Assembly (NCBI GenBank): GCA_026988115.1 | Contig: JALSLV010000064.1 | Coordinates: forward strand, 1 to 52,446 | DNA from: Lysobacterales bacterium | Lineage (GTDB): Bacteria; Pseudomonadota; Gammaproteobacteria; Xanthomonadales; Marinicellaceae | DNA: 52,446 bases | Direction of reading: 5' to 3' | Shown: in pieces, positions 24,146 to 33,190 of the stretch | How the letters are laid out: the number at the start of each line of letters is the position of its first letter | How positions within the stretch are numbered: the first letter of the stretch is position 1 | Notes under the pieces: model-generated | Told to the model about the DNA's origin: nothing | The model's database searches: none | What the model saw: the letters and a program-made list of their open reading frames with translations, nothing else | Translations under genes and position numbers: made by a program

Positions 24146-25828
24146 TTAACTGTCGTTCCAAGATAAGGCATTCATTAAAACGCCTTTAGTTTGAAGCAAT
24201 TTGTGGTAGTGAGCGGCATCAAGAGCGGAGCGTTGTTGCTCATTAGTTGGCGCAGCGGCTGCTCCGAGTTTAAGGATTAAATAAGTCAACGAAGCAATGC
24301 TTCTGTCATCAACATTATAGCTCTTTTTATGTGCACCACATAAAAGCATAAGTGCGGTATTGCCATACTTGTCTTTAGCATTGATGTCTAAGCCATGATC
24401 AAGCAAAAAAGTAAAACAGGACTTGGCATTATTGATGTTGTTATTGTATTCGGCAGCTTGTGCGATAATGTGTAATAAGGTTTGCTGGTGTTTATTGACA
24501 ATGAAAATATCCGCCTTATAACGGTATAAAATACTTAACATGGCATCATTCCATCCGGCAGCAGCAATGGTGGCATAGGAATAATCAGCAGGGCCTTGTC
24601 CATTTGGATTGGCGTTTTTATCTAACAACAAACCCGCCACACGGCGGCAATTGCCAATAATACTTGAGGATAAAGCCGTACTGCCATTATCAGATCGTGC
24701 TTCAATATTGGCATTTTGTTGTAATAAAAAAGAAACAACCGCCCGACGGGAATGACCGCAAGCTCGAATTAATGCAGTGCAACCTTTGTTGTCAGTGCAA
24801 TCAATGTCTATCCCTTCGATTATCATGCGATTAAGACCGCCTAAGTTGCCTTGTTTTGCGGCATGAAACCACTCTTTTTGGTTTGATTGGGCTGGCTCTT
24901 TTTGAATAAATAGCGGTTTATTGGCTTTGCTTGGGGTTTCTATTTGTTGACTGGATAATAGTAGCGAAGCATTGCTGGTTTTTTCTGAGTTCGTTGGTTT
25001 TGCTGTGGTTAATGGTTTTTGTTCATCGTTTGATTGTTTGGAATTCCCAGCTGCAGAAATTTCTGTGTCATCAACGGGTTGTTTTGGAGTGCTTTCATAA
25101 CTGTTAGTAAAAAAAGGCAATTCAATTTGGTTAACGCTATTTAAGTGTTTTTCAATTAGACGTGAGATTTTAGGGTGCTTTTGTTTGGCAATTAACCAAG
25201 CAGAGCGATTTTTATTGTCGACTATTTCAGGATCCCCTTGGGCTTGCAATAATTGCAAAACAATATCTTCAGAGGGTGTTTTTTGTCTTAATGCTAAAAT
25301 CAGAGCGGTTTCTTTTTGGCTATTAGCGTGATTAATTTTTGGATGATGTTGCAGAATTAATTTTACTATGGCTTTTTTATTTGATTGAACCGCTTCGATG
25401 AGTGCAGTGTTGCCGTATATGTCCTGACGATTTATATCTGCATTCAATGATAATAACAGTTGTACTTTGTTTAAATGCCCAAGAAGGCAGGCGGTCATCA
25501 AGCCAGTTCTGTTGGCAGGTGTCGCCGCATTGATGTTGTCATCTATTTGCAAAGCCAGATTTATGCAATCGCACTCATCTTTTAGGTATTGGCAGGCAGA
25601 TACAAGGGGCGGGTTTTTCGTTGTAAATTTGAATCCTTCAGAGAGGAATGCTTTGACTAGTAAAGTATGACCGTTTTTTAATGCAATACAAAGCAAGCTG
25701 TGACCACGCTCATCGACCACAGTATGCGTATCTCTATCGCCGAGTGCATCGAGTACATTTTGCACTTCTCCTTTTTTGCAATATTCAAATAGTTGATTAA
25801 ATGTAAATCCTGTCACTGAGGTTTTCAA
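24146..25828 (-). CDS. ankyrin repeat protein
   Basis: 560 residues with two blocks of ankyrin repeats. Block one (about 30-220) contains NRTGLMTACLLGHLNKVQLL and DIYGNTALIEAVQSN. Block two (about 315-540) contains DNKGCTALIRACGHSRRAVV, DNGSTALSSSIIGN and DKYGNTALMLL. A low-complexity linker of about 80 residues rich in Ser, Gln, Lys and Thr separates them. There is no signal peptide, so it is probably cytoplasmic. It is the first gene of a unit with the sigma factor and its partner and may regulate them by protein contact; that is inference from position only. Confidence 0.88.
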   Translation of the reverse strand: MKTSVTGFTFNQLFEYCKKGEVQNVLDALGDRDTHTVVDERGHSLLCIALKNGHTLLVKAFLSEGFKFTTKNPPLVSACQYLKDECDCINLALQIDDNINAATPANRTGLMTACLLGHLNKVQLLLSLNADINRQDIYGNTALIEAVQSNKKAIVKLILQHHPKINHANSQKETALILALRQKTPSEDIVLQLLQAQGDPEIVDNKNRSAWLIAKQKHPKISRLIEKHLNSVNQIELPFFTNSYESTPKQPVDDTEISAAGNSKQSNDEQKPLTTAKPTNSEKTSNASLLLSSQQIETPSKANKPLFIQKEPAQSNQKEWFHAAKQGNLGGLNRMIIEGIDIDCTDNKGCTALIRACGHSRRAVVSFLLQQNANIEARSDNGSTALSSSIIGNCRRVAGLLLDKNANPNGQGPADYSYATIAAAGWNDAMLSILYRYKADIFIVNKHQQTLLHIIAQAAEYNNNINNAKSCFTFLLDHGLDINAKDKYGNTALMLLCGAHKKSYNVDDRSIASLTYLILKLGAAAAPTNEQQRSALDAAHYHKLLQTKGVLMNALSWNDS

Positions 25829-25885
25829 ATTGATAAAACACCCAGTATGATAAAATTTTATTAACTCAAAGTCTATTTAATGCCA

Positions 25886-27223
25886 TCATTCTAAGACTAA
25901 AATATAATTTCTGTAATTTCTGTATACATTTAAAACGGGTGATTTTCGTGACTTATCCAACACAATCTTAAGTTGTTTCAGGTTTGTTATTTCCTTCTTG
26001 TTTGCCGTTGTAATTAAATCGCCACTACGCAATCCTTGATTCCACGCAAGGCTTCCGCGTTTAATTTCATCAATCAAAACACCTTGGTATTGGCTTTTTA
26101 ATCGCGCGGGTAAATTGATGAAGTGTGCTCCAGTCAATAATCTGTGCAATTCTTTGCCATCAAATTCTTTGCGATCAAATGCATTAATTTTAGTTTGAGA
26201 ATATCTGTGTTTTTCATTGCGAATATAGTTGATGTCAATTGGAGTGTTGAGTTCAAACAAGCCTTCTTGGTTGTCAAAATCGTGTTGGTTCTGAATTTTG
26301 ATGCCATTGAGTTCTGTGATAATGTCTCCTGCCTGTAAACCAGCGGAATCTGCAGGGGATTCGATTTCCACATCCGTGATGATGACGCCACCTTTGTTGT
26401 CTAAATTAAAGGCACGAGCTAAATCAGCGGTGATGTCTTGCACTTCGACACCAAGTGAGCCACGCCTAACTTGACCAAAATTAATCAATTGTTTCATGAT
26501 ACGATTCGCCAAGGATGAGGGTATGGCAAAACCAATGCCGACATTGCCTCCGCTGGGTGAATAAATAGCAGTATTAATGCCGACCAATTCCCCTTTGAGG
26601 TTGATTAGTGCGCCACCTGAATTACCAGGGTTGATGGAAGCATCGGTTTGAATAAAGTTTTGATAACCAAGACCTTGCAAGCTGGTGCGGCCCAAAGCCG
26701 AAACAATGCCCGAAGTCACAGTCTGACCTAATCCAAATGGATTGCCTACAGCAACAACAAAATCACCGACACGCAGCAGTTTAGAATCGGTTAAATTGAC
26801 TTGCGAAAGGTTTTTTGCATTAATTTTTACAACCGCTACGTCTGTTCCTTCGTCTGTACCGATAAGTTTAGCAGAAAAACTGCGTCCATCTTGCAACGAG
26901 ACTTGAATATCTGTTGCACCATCTATGACGTGGTTGTTGGTTAAAATATAACCATTTTTTGCATCCACAATAACGCCAGAGCCCAATGATTGAGTAACGC
27001 GTTCTTGTGGGACATTGGGTAAGCCGTAATACCAGTTGTAAAATGATTGGCTTCGCGTATTAATTTTTTGCCGTGTGGTTGAGTGTATATTGACCACTGC
27101 AGGTGTCACTTTTTCCAAAATTGGTGCAAGTGAAGGCACCGCTACTCCATCTACTGATGTTGGTAGACCTGCCTGAGCTATTGTGGTTAATAAAGTTAAG
27201 CAAAAGATAAGTATTTGTTTCAT
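25886..27223 (-). CDS. DegQ/DegP-type periplasmic serine protease
   Basis: 445 residues with a signal peptide (about 1-18). The trypsin-like domain has the catalytic triad H98 (TNNHVID), D128 (GTDVAVVK) and S202 (PGNSGGA). Two PDZ domains follow (about 245-335 and 350-440). The second is reduced, as in DegQ. It degrades or holds misfolded envelope proteins. Start 27223 is chosen because the signal peptide begins there. The gene is divergent from pyrF with a 70-base gap. DegP-like chaperone function cannot be told apart from DegQ by sequence alone. Confidence 0.93.
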   Translation of the reverse strand: MKQILIFCLTLLTTIAQAGLPTSVDGVAVPSLAPILEKVTPAVVNIHSTTRQKINTRSQSFYNWYYGLPNVPQERVTQSLGSGVIVDAKNGYILTNNHVIDGATDIQVSLQDGRSFSAKLIGTDEGTDVAVVKINAKNLSQVNLTDSKLLRVGDFVVAVGNPFGLGQTVTSGIVSALGRTSLQGLGYQNFIQTDASINPGNSGGALINLKGELVGINTAIYSPSGGNVGIGFAIPSSLANRIMKQLINFGQVRRGSLGVEVQDITADLARAFNLDNKGGVIITDVEIESPADSAGLQAGDIITELNGIKIQNQHDFDNQEGLFELNTPIDINYIRNEKHRYSQTKINAFDRKEFDGKELHRLLTGAHFINLPARLKSQYQGVLIDEIKRGSLAWNQGLRSGDLITTANKKEITNLKQLKIVLDKSRKSPVLNVYRNYRNYILVLE

Positions 27224-27293
27224 AGCACTAATGGACATATAAATTGTTGTCAAGTTCAGTTAAAATAGGATTTTTCCATAGGGTTTTCAAGTC

Positions 27294-28118
27294 ATGATGA
27301 GTAAGTTTATTGATAAATTATACCAAGCACAAGCACAAAACAATTCATTGGTTTGTGTGGGTCTTGACCCCAATAGGGGCAATATTAATGCACTTGGCTT
27401 GGAGTTATTTAGTTGGCTTGTTAAAATTGTCGATGCAGTTGCCAACAATATTTGTGCATTTAAACCTCAAATCGCTCACTTTTCAGCCATTTCTGCTGAA
27501 AATGATTTAAAAAATATTATTGCCTATATTCATGAAAAGTACCCTTATATTCCAGTAATTCTCGATGCAAAGCGTGGCGATATAGGAACAACAGCCCAAC
27601 AGTATGCCATTGAAGCCTTTGAAAAATATCAAGCCGATGCGGTGACCGTTAATCCTTATCTTGGTCAAGATTCTTTGCAACCCTTTTTGGATTATGCCGA
27701 TAAAGGCGTGATTGCTTTATGTAAAACCTCTAATGCTGGTTCTAGCGAATTTCAAAACCTAACTTTAGAAAATGGCAAAACCTTGTATGAGCAAGTGGCA
27801 GAAAATGCTGCTCATAAATGGAACGGCAATAAAAACCTGTTGCTGGTGGTGGGAGCAACCTATCCTCAAGAGTTGGCGAAAATTCGTTCAATAGTTGGTG
27901 ATATGCCTTTGCTTATTCCTGGAATTGGTGCACAAGGGGGCGATGTTGCAGCCACCTTAAAAGCGGGATTAAATACAAACCCAAAACAATCAGGTTTAAT
28001 TATTTCATCCTCGCGCGGGATTATTTATGCAGGCAAATACCAAGATGACTTTGCTGATAAAGCCAAACATGCTTGTTTAGCCCTTAATCAACAAATCAAT
28101 GACTTTTGGTCTATTTAA
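27294..28118 (+). CDS. pyrF: orotidine 5'-phosphate decarboxylase
   Basis: Converts OMP to UMP, the last step of de novo pyrimidine synthesis. At 274 residues this is the longer subfamily 2 type. Motifs: VCVGLDPN, the catalytic ILDAKRGDIGTTAQQYA, AVTVNPYLGQDS, and the phosphate site IPGIGAQGGD with SSRGI. The second in-frame ATG at 27297 could serve as start. No other pyr gene is adjacent. Confidence 0.95.
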   Translation: MMSKFIDKLYQAQAQNNSLVCVGLDPNRGNINALGLELFSWLVKIVDAVANNICAFKPQIAHFSAISAENDLKNIIAYIHEKYPYIPVILDAKRGDIGTTAQQYAIEAFEKYQADAVTVNPYLGQDSLQPFLDYADKGVIALCKTSNAGSSEFQNLTLENGKTLYEQVAENAAHKWNGNKNLLLVVGATYPQELAKIRSIVGDMPLLIPGIGAQGGDVAATLKAGLNTNPKQSGLIISSSRGIIYAGKYQDDFADKAKHACLALNQQINDFWSI

Positions 28119-28169
28119 AGTCATTTCCTAACCATGTAAAATAACAAATATTTCTGAAATAAAAAACTT

Positions 28170-29351
28170 ATGTCTAAATCAAATTATCAATTGCCACCAA
28201 TGGAAACCCCAAAATCAACAACTAAATCAAACAAAATAATACCCGTGATGGTTGTTTTATTTGTCACGGCACTCTTGGCTTTTATCATGATGAAAATGCA
28301 ACCAAAGGAACAGAAAAAAGCGAACGCAAAAATCATTCCTGCGGTGGAAGTTATTCAAGTTAGCCCCATTGATTTTGTCATACCAATAAAATCCGATGGT
28401 TTGGTTGTTCCCAAAACCAAAATTAATATTTCTGCCGAAGCCAGTGGTAGGATAGTTTTTGTGTCGGATAATTTTATTAACGGTGGTCAATTTAACAAGG
28501 GCGATGCCTTGATTAAAATTGATCCTGTTGATTACCAATTGGCAGTCACGCGCGCTCAAGCCAATGTGGCAGCCCAACAAGCCAACTTGGATTTACAACA
28601 AGCCAAAAGTGATTTAGCCAAAAGTGATTGGAAGAAATACGGTAAAAAAGGCAAGCCAAACCCATTAAATCTTAACTTGCCGCAAGTTGCCAGTGCCAAA
28701 GCGGCTTTATCCGGAGCGCGTGCTGATTTAAAACTTGCTAAACGAAATTTGGAGAAAACCACGGTTGTTGCGCCATTTTCTGGAGTGATTCTTGCCAAAA
28801 TGGTGGATGTTGGGCAATTTGTTAACTTATCAACGCCATTGGCGAGTATTGCTTCAACTGAAATTGCGGAAATTCGCATGAGTTTATCGGATGAACAACT
28901 GCATAACAGTGGATTGGATAAATTTGATGGAACACAAAAAGTATCGGTAAAAATCACCAGTCAAGAAATGCCCGAAGTTCAGTGGCAGGGCACAATTGCC
29001 AGTATCGAAGCCCAACGCGATGCAAAAACCTTGTTCAACTATGCCGTGATTGAGGTGTCGCAACCTTTTACGCAACAAGCGATTCCATTGCGATTCAATA
29101 CCTATGTGAGCATTAACTTAAAAGGCAAAACACTCTCTAAGGTTTATCCAGTCGAACGAGGTTACGTTACACTTGATAATCAAGTTAAGGTATTTTCAGC
29201 ACAATCAACCTTGGCATATAAAAAAATTAAGGTTGCCTATGCCGATGCAGATTTTAATTACATTAGTTCAGGCATTGATGCCAAGGACAAAGTGATTACC
29301 ACGGGACTGTCTCACATTAAAGTGGGCGATAAACTCACGCTTGCCAAATAA
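28170..29351 (+). CDS. RND efflux periplasmic adaptor (membrane fusion protein)
   Basis: 393 residues: one N-terminal membrane anchor at about 25-43, beta-barrel and lipoyl halves (ASGRIVFVSDNFINGGQFNKGDALIKID and TVVAPFSGVILAKMVDVGQFV), and a helical hairpin of about 70 residues between them. It links an RND pump to an outer-membrane channel. It is 14 bases before the permease gene, so the two form one operon. No TolC-like gene is present nearby. Confidence 0.9.
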   Translation: MSKSNYQLPPMETPKSTTKSNKIIPVMVVLFVTALLAFIMMKMQPKEQKKANAKIIPAVEVIQVSPIDFVIPIKSDGLVVPKTKINISAEASGRIVFVSDNFINGGQFNKGDALIKIDPVDYQLAVTRAQANVAAQQANLDLQQAKSDLAKSDWKKYGKKGKPNPLNLNLPQVASAKAALSGARADLKLAKRNLEKTTVVAPFSGVILAKMVDVGQFVNLSTPLASIASTEIAEIRMSLSDEQLHNSGLDKFDGTQKVSVKITSQEMPEVQWQGTIASIEAQRDAKTLFNYAVIEVSQPFTQQAIPLRFNTYVSINLKGKTLSKVYPVERGYVTLDNQVKVFSAQSTLAYKKIKVAYADADFNYISSGIDAKDKVITTGLSHIKVGDKLTLAK

Positions 29352-29365
29352 ATCAGGAGATGAGC

Positions 29366-32300
29366 ATGAATAACTGGCGCAAAGGTCTGATTTATTGGTT
29401 TTCGGTTAATCCTGTGGCGGCTAATTTGTTAATGGTTATTATCATATTAGTGGGTTTGATTTCGTTAGCCTCCATTCGCAAAGAAATGTTTCCAACCACG
29501 CAGGTTAGTATGGTTAATATTACCGTGGCTTTTCCTGGTGCCTCGCCATCTGAGGTGGAAGAAGGCGTGTGCCTAAAAGTGGAGCAAGCCCTCAATGGTA
29601 TTAATGGCATTGATAAAATTACCTGTAGTGCTGCAGAAAACTTTGGCTCTACGTTAGTTGAAGTGGATGATGCTTATGATTTAGGTACGGTTACCAATGA
29701 TATTAAGAATAAAATTGATGGCATTAATTCCTTTCCTGAACAAGTGGAAAAACCCATAGTTAGTCAACTCGATATTGCCTTTCAAGCCATCTATGTGTCC
29801 GTATTCGGAGATGTTTCACCCAAGAAATTACGTGAGTTTGCCTTTGATGTGCGCGATGACCTTATCGACTTGCCAGGGATTTCAGCTGTTAAAGTCGAAG
29901 GGGCTCGCGATTTAGAGGTCAGTATTGAAGTTTCTGAAAAGACATTGCGAAAATATAATCTAACCTTTGATGAAATAGCACTAGCCATTCGGTCCTCGTC
30001 TTTAGATTTACCCGCAGGTGCGATTAAATCTAAAAAGGGCGATATTTTGGTGAGAGCTTTGGGTTTAAAAGACTCAGCAGAAGATTTTGAAAACATTATC
30101 GTGCGTTCTTTCCCCAATGGTGCGGTTTTAAAACTCAAAGACATTGCAAAAGTTACCGATGGCTTTGCCGAATCCTCTCGTTTTGCCAAATTTGATGGTG
30201 GTACGGCGTTATCCATTCGCATTAATGCCATTGGCGATGATGATATTATTGATGTCACCGATAAGGTCAAAAAATACGTGGAAGACAAACAAAAAACCTT
30301 AGGTGATGATTTACACATAGCGCATTGGTCGGATATTTCGCATTATGTGCATGGGCGCATTGATTTAATGACCAAAAATATGTTTTTAGGGGCTTTATTG
30401 GTGTTAATTACATTAACCTTGTTTTTACGCCTTAAAGTTGCCTTTTGGGTCATGCTTGGATTGCCTGTTGCCTTTTTGGGAACCTTTATGGTTATGGGTT
30501 ATTTGGGTGTTACCATTAATATGTTATCGTTGTTTGGCTTTATCTTGGTGTTGGGTATTGTGGTGGATGACGCGATTGTTATTGGTGAAAGTGCCTACAA
30601 AGAAATTCAAGACAAGGGTCATACCGTAGAAAATGTGGTCAAAGGGGCGCAAAAAGTGGCATTGCCAGCCACTTTTGGGGTGTTAACAACCATCGCAGCA
30701 TTTGTGCCCTTGTTATTTGTTGGGACTATGTTTGGGAGTTTTTTTGAAGCCATTGCTTGGGTGGTTATTTTAAATTTGTTGTTTTCCTTGGTGGAATCCA
30801 AGTTTATTTTGCCAGCACATTTGGCACACATGAAGCTTACCGATATTGAAACCCAAAACCCAAGTTGGCTCTTACGTATTCAACGCAGAGTTAATACCTT
30901 TTTAGATAATTTCATTAAAAATCGTTACCAACCCCTATTGCATAAGGCGGTTAGACGTCCATTTTTAGCCACGCTTGTGTTTATTTGTGTATTGGGTTTG
31001 TCCATTGTCATGCTGAAAACAGGCGTTGTTCGATTTGTGATGAATCCACAATTCTCCGCCGATTATATTTACGGTCAAGTCAAAATGACCGAAGGCACCT
31101 CTGATGTTATTACCGAAGATGCCATTGCTCAACTAGAAGATGCGTTAATTGCCATTGATAAGGAATTTTCACAAAAACTTGGTAAACAAAAAGGAGCTGT
31201 CGTCACTCATATGTCGGTTGTCAAAGAAAATCAACTCGATGGGCGTGTAGTGGTTGAGCTGGTTAAAGAAGACAGTTTGATTACCAGTGATGATTTAATG
31301 AAAGTATGGCGAGAGCGAGTCGGAACAATCAATGGTGCTGAGGTTTTGGCCTATCGAGCCCTTGGAGGGCCTGGTGATGGACCTGAAATTGCCTTTAAAT
31401 TATCCTCTGACAATATCGAAGAACTTAAAAATGCCTCCAGTGAACTGGCGGATAAGATAAGACAATTCAATGGTGTCGCAGATATTCGCAATTCCATGAA
31501 AGCTGGTAAAGACGAAGTGCAATTGACCCTAAAACCACGAGGTCGCAATTTAGGTTTATCGCAACGGGATTTGGCTAATCAAGTACGTCAGGCTTTTTAT
31601 GGTGATGAAATTCAACGTTTGCAACGCGAGATTGATGAGGTCAAGGTTATGCTTAAATACCCATTAAAGGAACGTGAAACCTTAGCCACTTTAGAGAATA
31701 TGCGCATACGTTTAAAAGATGGTACGGCTATTCCCTTAAAAAGTGTGGCAACCATAACGATGGGCAAAGCCAGTGATGTGATAACCCGAATCGATAAGAA
31801 ACGCTCAAGCACAATAACAGGTGATGCGGATTTAAAAGTAGCAAACCCCAATGCGATTATGGCGGAGATTAAAGAAAAGGGTGGTTTTTTAGAAAAGCTC
31901 AAACAAAAATACCCGTCAATAAAATCATCACCCGATGGTGTCGCTAAAGAGATGGCTGAATTGAAAGTTGGTTTAGCTAAGGGGTTTGTTATTGCTTTGT
32001 TATTTATTTATATGTTAATGGCTATTCCGCTTAAATCCTATACCCAGCCTTTGATTATTATGATGGTCATTCCTTTTGGCATAACGGGTGCCATCTTAGG
32101 TCATTGGATAACCGGTTATACCATGAGCATGATTTCCATGTTTGGTGTGATTGCTTTGGCAGGGGTTGTCGTTAATGACTCTTTGGTGATGGTGGATTTT
32201 ATTAATAAATACCGCTTGGCAGGACACACAACACTTGAGGCAGCACTTGAGGCTGGCACACGGCGATTTCGGGCTATATTATTGACCTCGTTAACGACAT

Positions 32301-32467
32301 TTTTTGGCTTAGTGCCAATGCTGATGGAAAAATCCTTACAAGCGCAAGTGATAATACCCATGGCAATATCTTTGGCATTCGGCATTTTATTCGCCACCGT
32401 TATTACCTTAATTTTGATACCAGTTTGGTATGTGATACTCGATAGGATAAAAAAGCGTTTTAAATAA
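29366..32467 (+). CDS. RND-family efflux transporter permease
   Basis: 1033 residues with twelve membrane segments and two large periplasmic loops, the AcrB-like architecture. In membrane helix 4 the proton-relay acid pair is visible in VLGIVVDDAIVIGE. The equivalent in the second half is ALAGVVVNDSLVMVDF. Start 29366 is favoured over 29360 because AGGAG at 29355-29359 leaves only about 6 bases to it and none to the earlier ATG. Substrate is unknown. The long hairpin downstream ends the operon. Confidence 0.92.
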   Translation: MNNWRKGLIYWFSVNPVAANLLMVIIILVGLISLASIRKEMFPTTQVSMVNITVAFPGASPSEVEEGVCLKVEQALNGINGIDKITCSAAENFGSTLVEVDDAYDLGTVTNDIKNKIDGINSFPEQVEKPIVSQLDIAFQAIYVSVFGDVSPKKLREFAFDVRDDLIDLPGISAVKVEGARDLEVSIEVSEKTLRKYNLTFDEIALAIRSSSLDLPAGAIKSKKGDILVRALGLKDSAEDFENIIVRSFPNGAVLKLKDIAKVTDGFAESSRFAKFDGGTALSIRINAIGDDDIIDVTDKVKKYVEDKQKTLGDDLHIAHWSDISHYVHGRIDLMTKNMFLGALLVLITLTLFLRLKVAFWVMLGLPVAFLGTFMVMGYLGVTINMLSLFGFILVLGIVVDDAIVIGESAYKEIQDKGHTVENVVKGAQKVALPATFGVLTTIAAFVPLLFVGTMFGSFFEAIAWVVILNLLFSLVESKFILPAHLAHMKLTDIETQNPSWLLRIQRRVNTFLDNFIKNRYQPLLHKAVRRPFLATLVFICVLGLSIVMLKTGVVRFVMNPQFSADYIYGQVKMTEGTSDVITEDAIAQLEDALIAIDKEFSQKLGKQKGAVVTHMSVVKENQLDGRVVVELVKEDSLITSDDLMKVWRERVGTINGAEVLAYRALGGPGDGPEIAFKLSSDNIEELKNASSELADKIRQFNGVADIRNSMKAGKDEVQLTLKPRGRNLGLSQRDLANQVRQAFYGDEIQRLQREIDEVKVMLKYPLKERETLATLENMRIRLKDGTAIPLKSVATITMGKASDVITRIDKKRSSTITGDADLKVANPNAIMAEIKEKGGFLEKLKQKYPSIKSSPDGVAKEMAELKVGLAKGFVIALLFIYMLMAIPLKSYTQPLIIMMVIPFGITGAILGHWITGYTMSMISMFGVIALAGVVVNDSLVMVDFINKYRLAGHTTLEAALEAGTRRFRAILLTSLTTFFGLVPMLMEKSLQAQVIIPMAISLAFGILFATVITLILIPVWYVILDRIKKRFK

Positions 32468-32506
32468 GCTGAATAGCTAACCTGGTTGCCAGGTTAATGA
32501 ACAGTA

Positions 32507-32548
32507 AATCTTGATGGTACACGAAGTTTCGTGCCATCAAGATTTAAT
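32507..32548. terminator. bidirectional terminator hairpin between convergent genes
   Basis: AAATCTTGATGG pairs with CCATCAAGATTT, and the stem continues through CACGAA / TTCGTG to a two-base loop. The flanks carry T and A runs, so it can serve both the RND operon and the gene at 32555. A smaller AACCTGG/CCAGGTT hairpin precedes it. Confidence 0.8.
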
Positions 32549-32554
32549 AGGAAT

Positions 32555-33073
32555 TTATTTAATGCGTTTAACTTTAACACCGCGTCCAAAGCCATCGACG
32601 TATAATAGCCAACTGCCCATGGATTTAGGTTTGATGGTGATCTTTGGGTTTGTTCTTTTAGGGATGTAAAAGGATGAGCTTTCGGTTTGTTTCCAGACTT
32701 GTCCGTTGGCTAATTTAAAGATGTTTTTACCTTTCCATCCGTTAAAGTCACCAATGATAGTGGACTTAATGGCTTCACGCTCAGACTCTTCTCTTCGAAA
32801 GCCCATAAAACGTTTCTTTTCTTTTTTGACTTCTTCAGCAATCACTTCTTTTTTTATCTCTTTTTTTACTTCTGCACGGACTTCTTGCTTTATTTCTTCT
32901 CGTGTTTCTTCTTGAGAATTTTGCAGCCAATCCAACAAAGCGGATTTTTCAGATGAAGAAAGCTTGTAAATTCCAGTAGTTACAGTTGTTTTTTCATCCA
33001 TTTTACTAAATATGTCTTCTAAAGCATAAGACGAAAATGGTAAGATTAGTGCTAATATTATTAAATTACGCAT
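32555..33073 (-). CDS. secreted protein with charged helix and C-terminal beta domain
   Basis: 172 residues with a signal peptide (MRNLIILALILPFSSYA). A strongly charged, probably coiled-coil segment covers about 50-90 (EETREEIKQEVRAEVKKEIK). The C-terminal domain contains STIIGDFNGWKGKNIFKLANGQVWKQ and ends in a basic GRGVKVKRIK. I do not recognise a named family. It is monocistronic and shares a terminator with the RND operon. Confidence 0.65.
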   Translation of the reverse strand: MRNLIILALILPFSSYALEDIFSKMDEKTTVTTGIYKLSSSEKSALLDWLQNSQEETREEIKQEVRAEVKKEIKKEVIAEEVKKEKKRFMGFRREESEREAIKSTIIGDFNGWKGKNIFKLANGQVWKQTESSSFYIPKRTNPKITIKPKSMGSWLLYVDGFGRGVKVKRIK

Positions 33074-33190
33074 GAATTTTTATTTTTTTTAAATTAATTA
33101 ACACTATTTTACCTAAACTAACAAAGTTTTAACACAGTAAAAATAAAAAGAAGCTAAAATGCGTCCAAATACAACAAAACAACGTATAAA

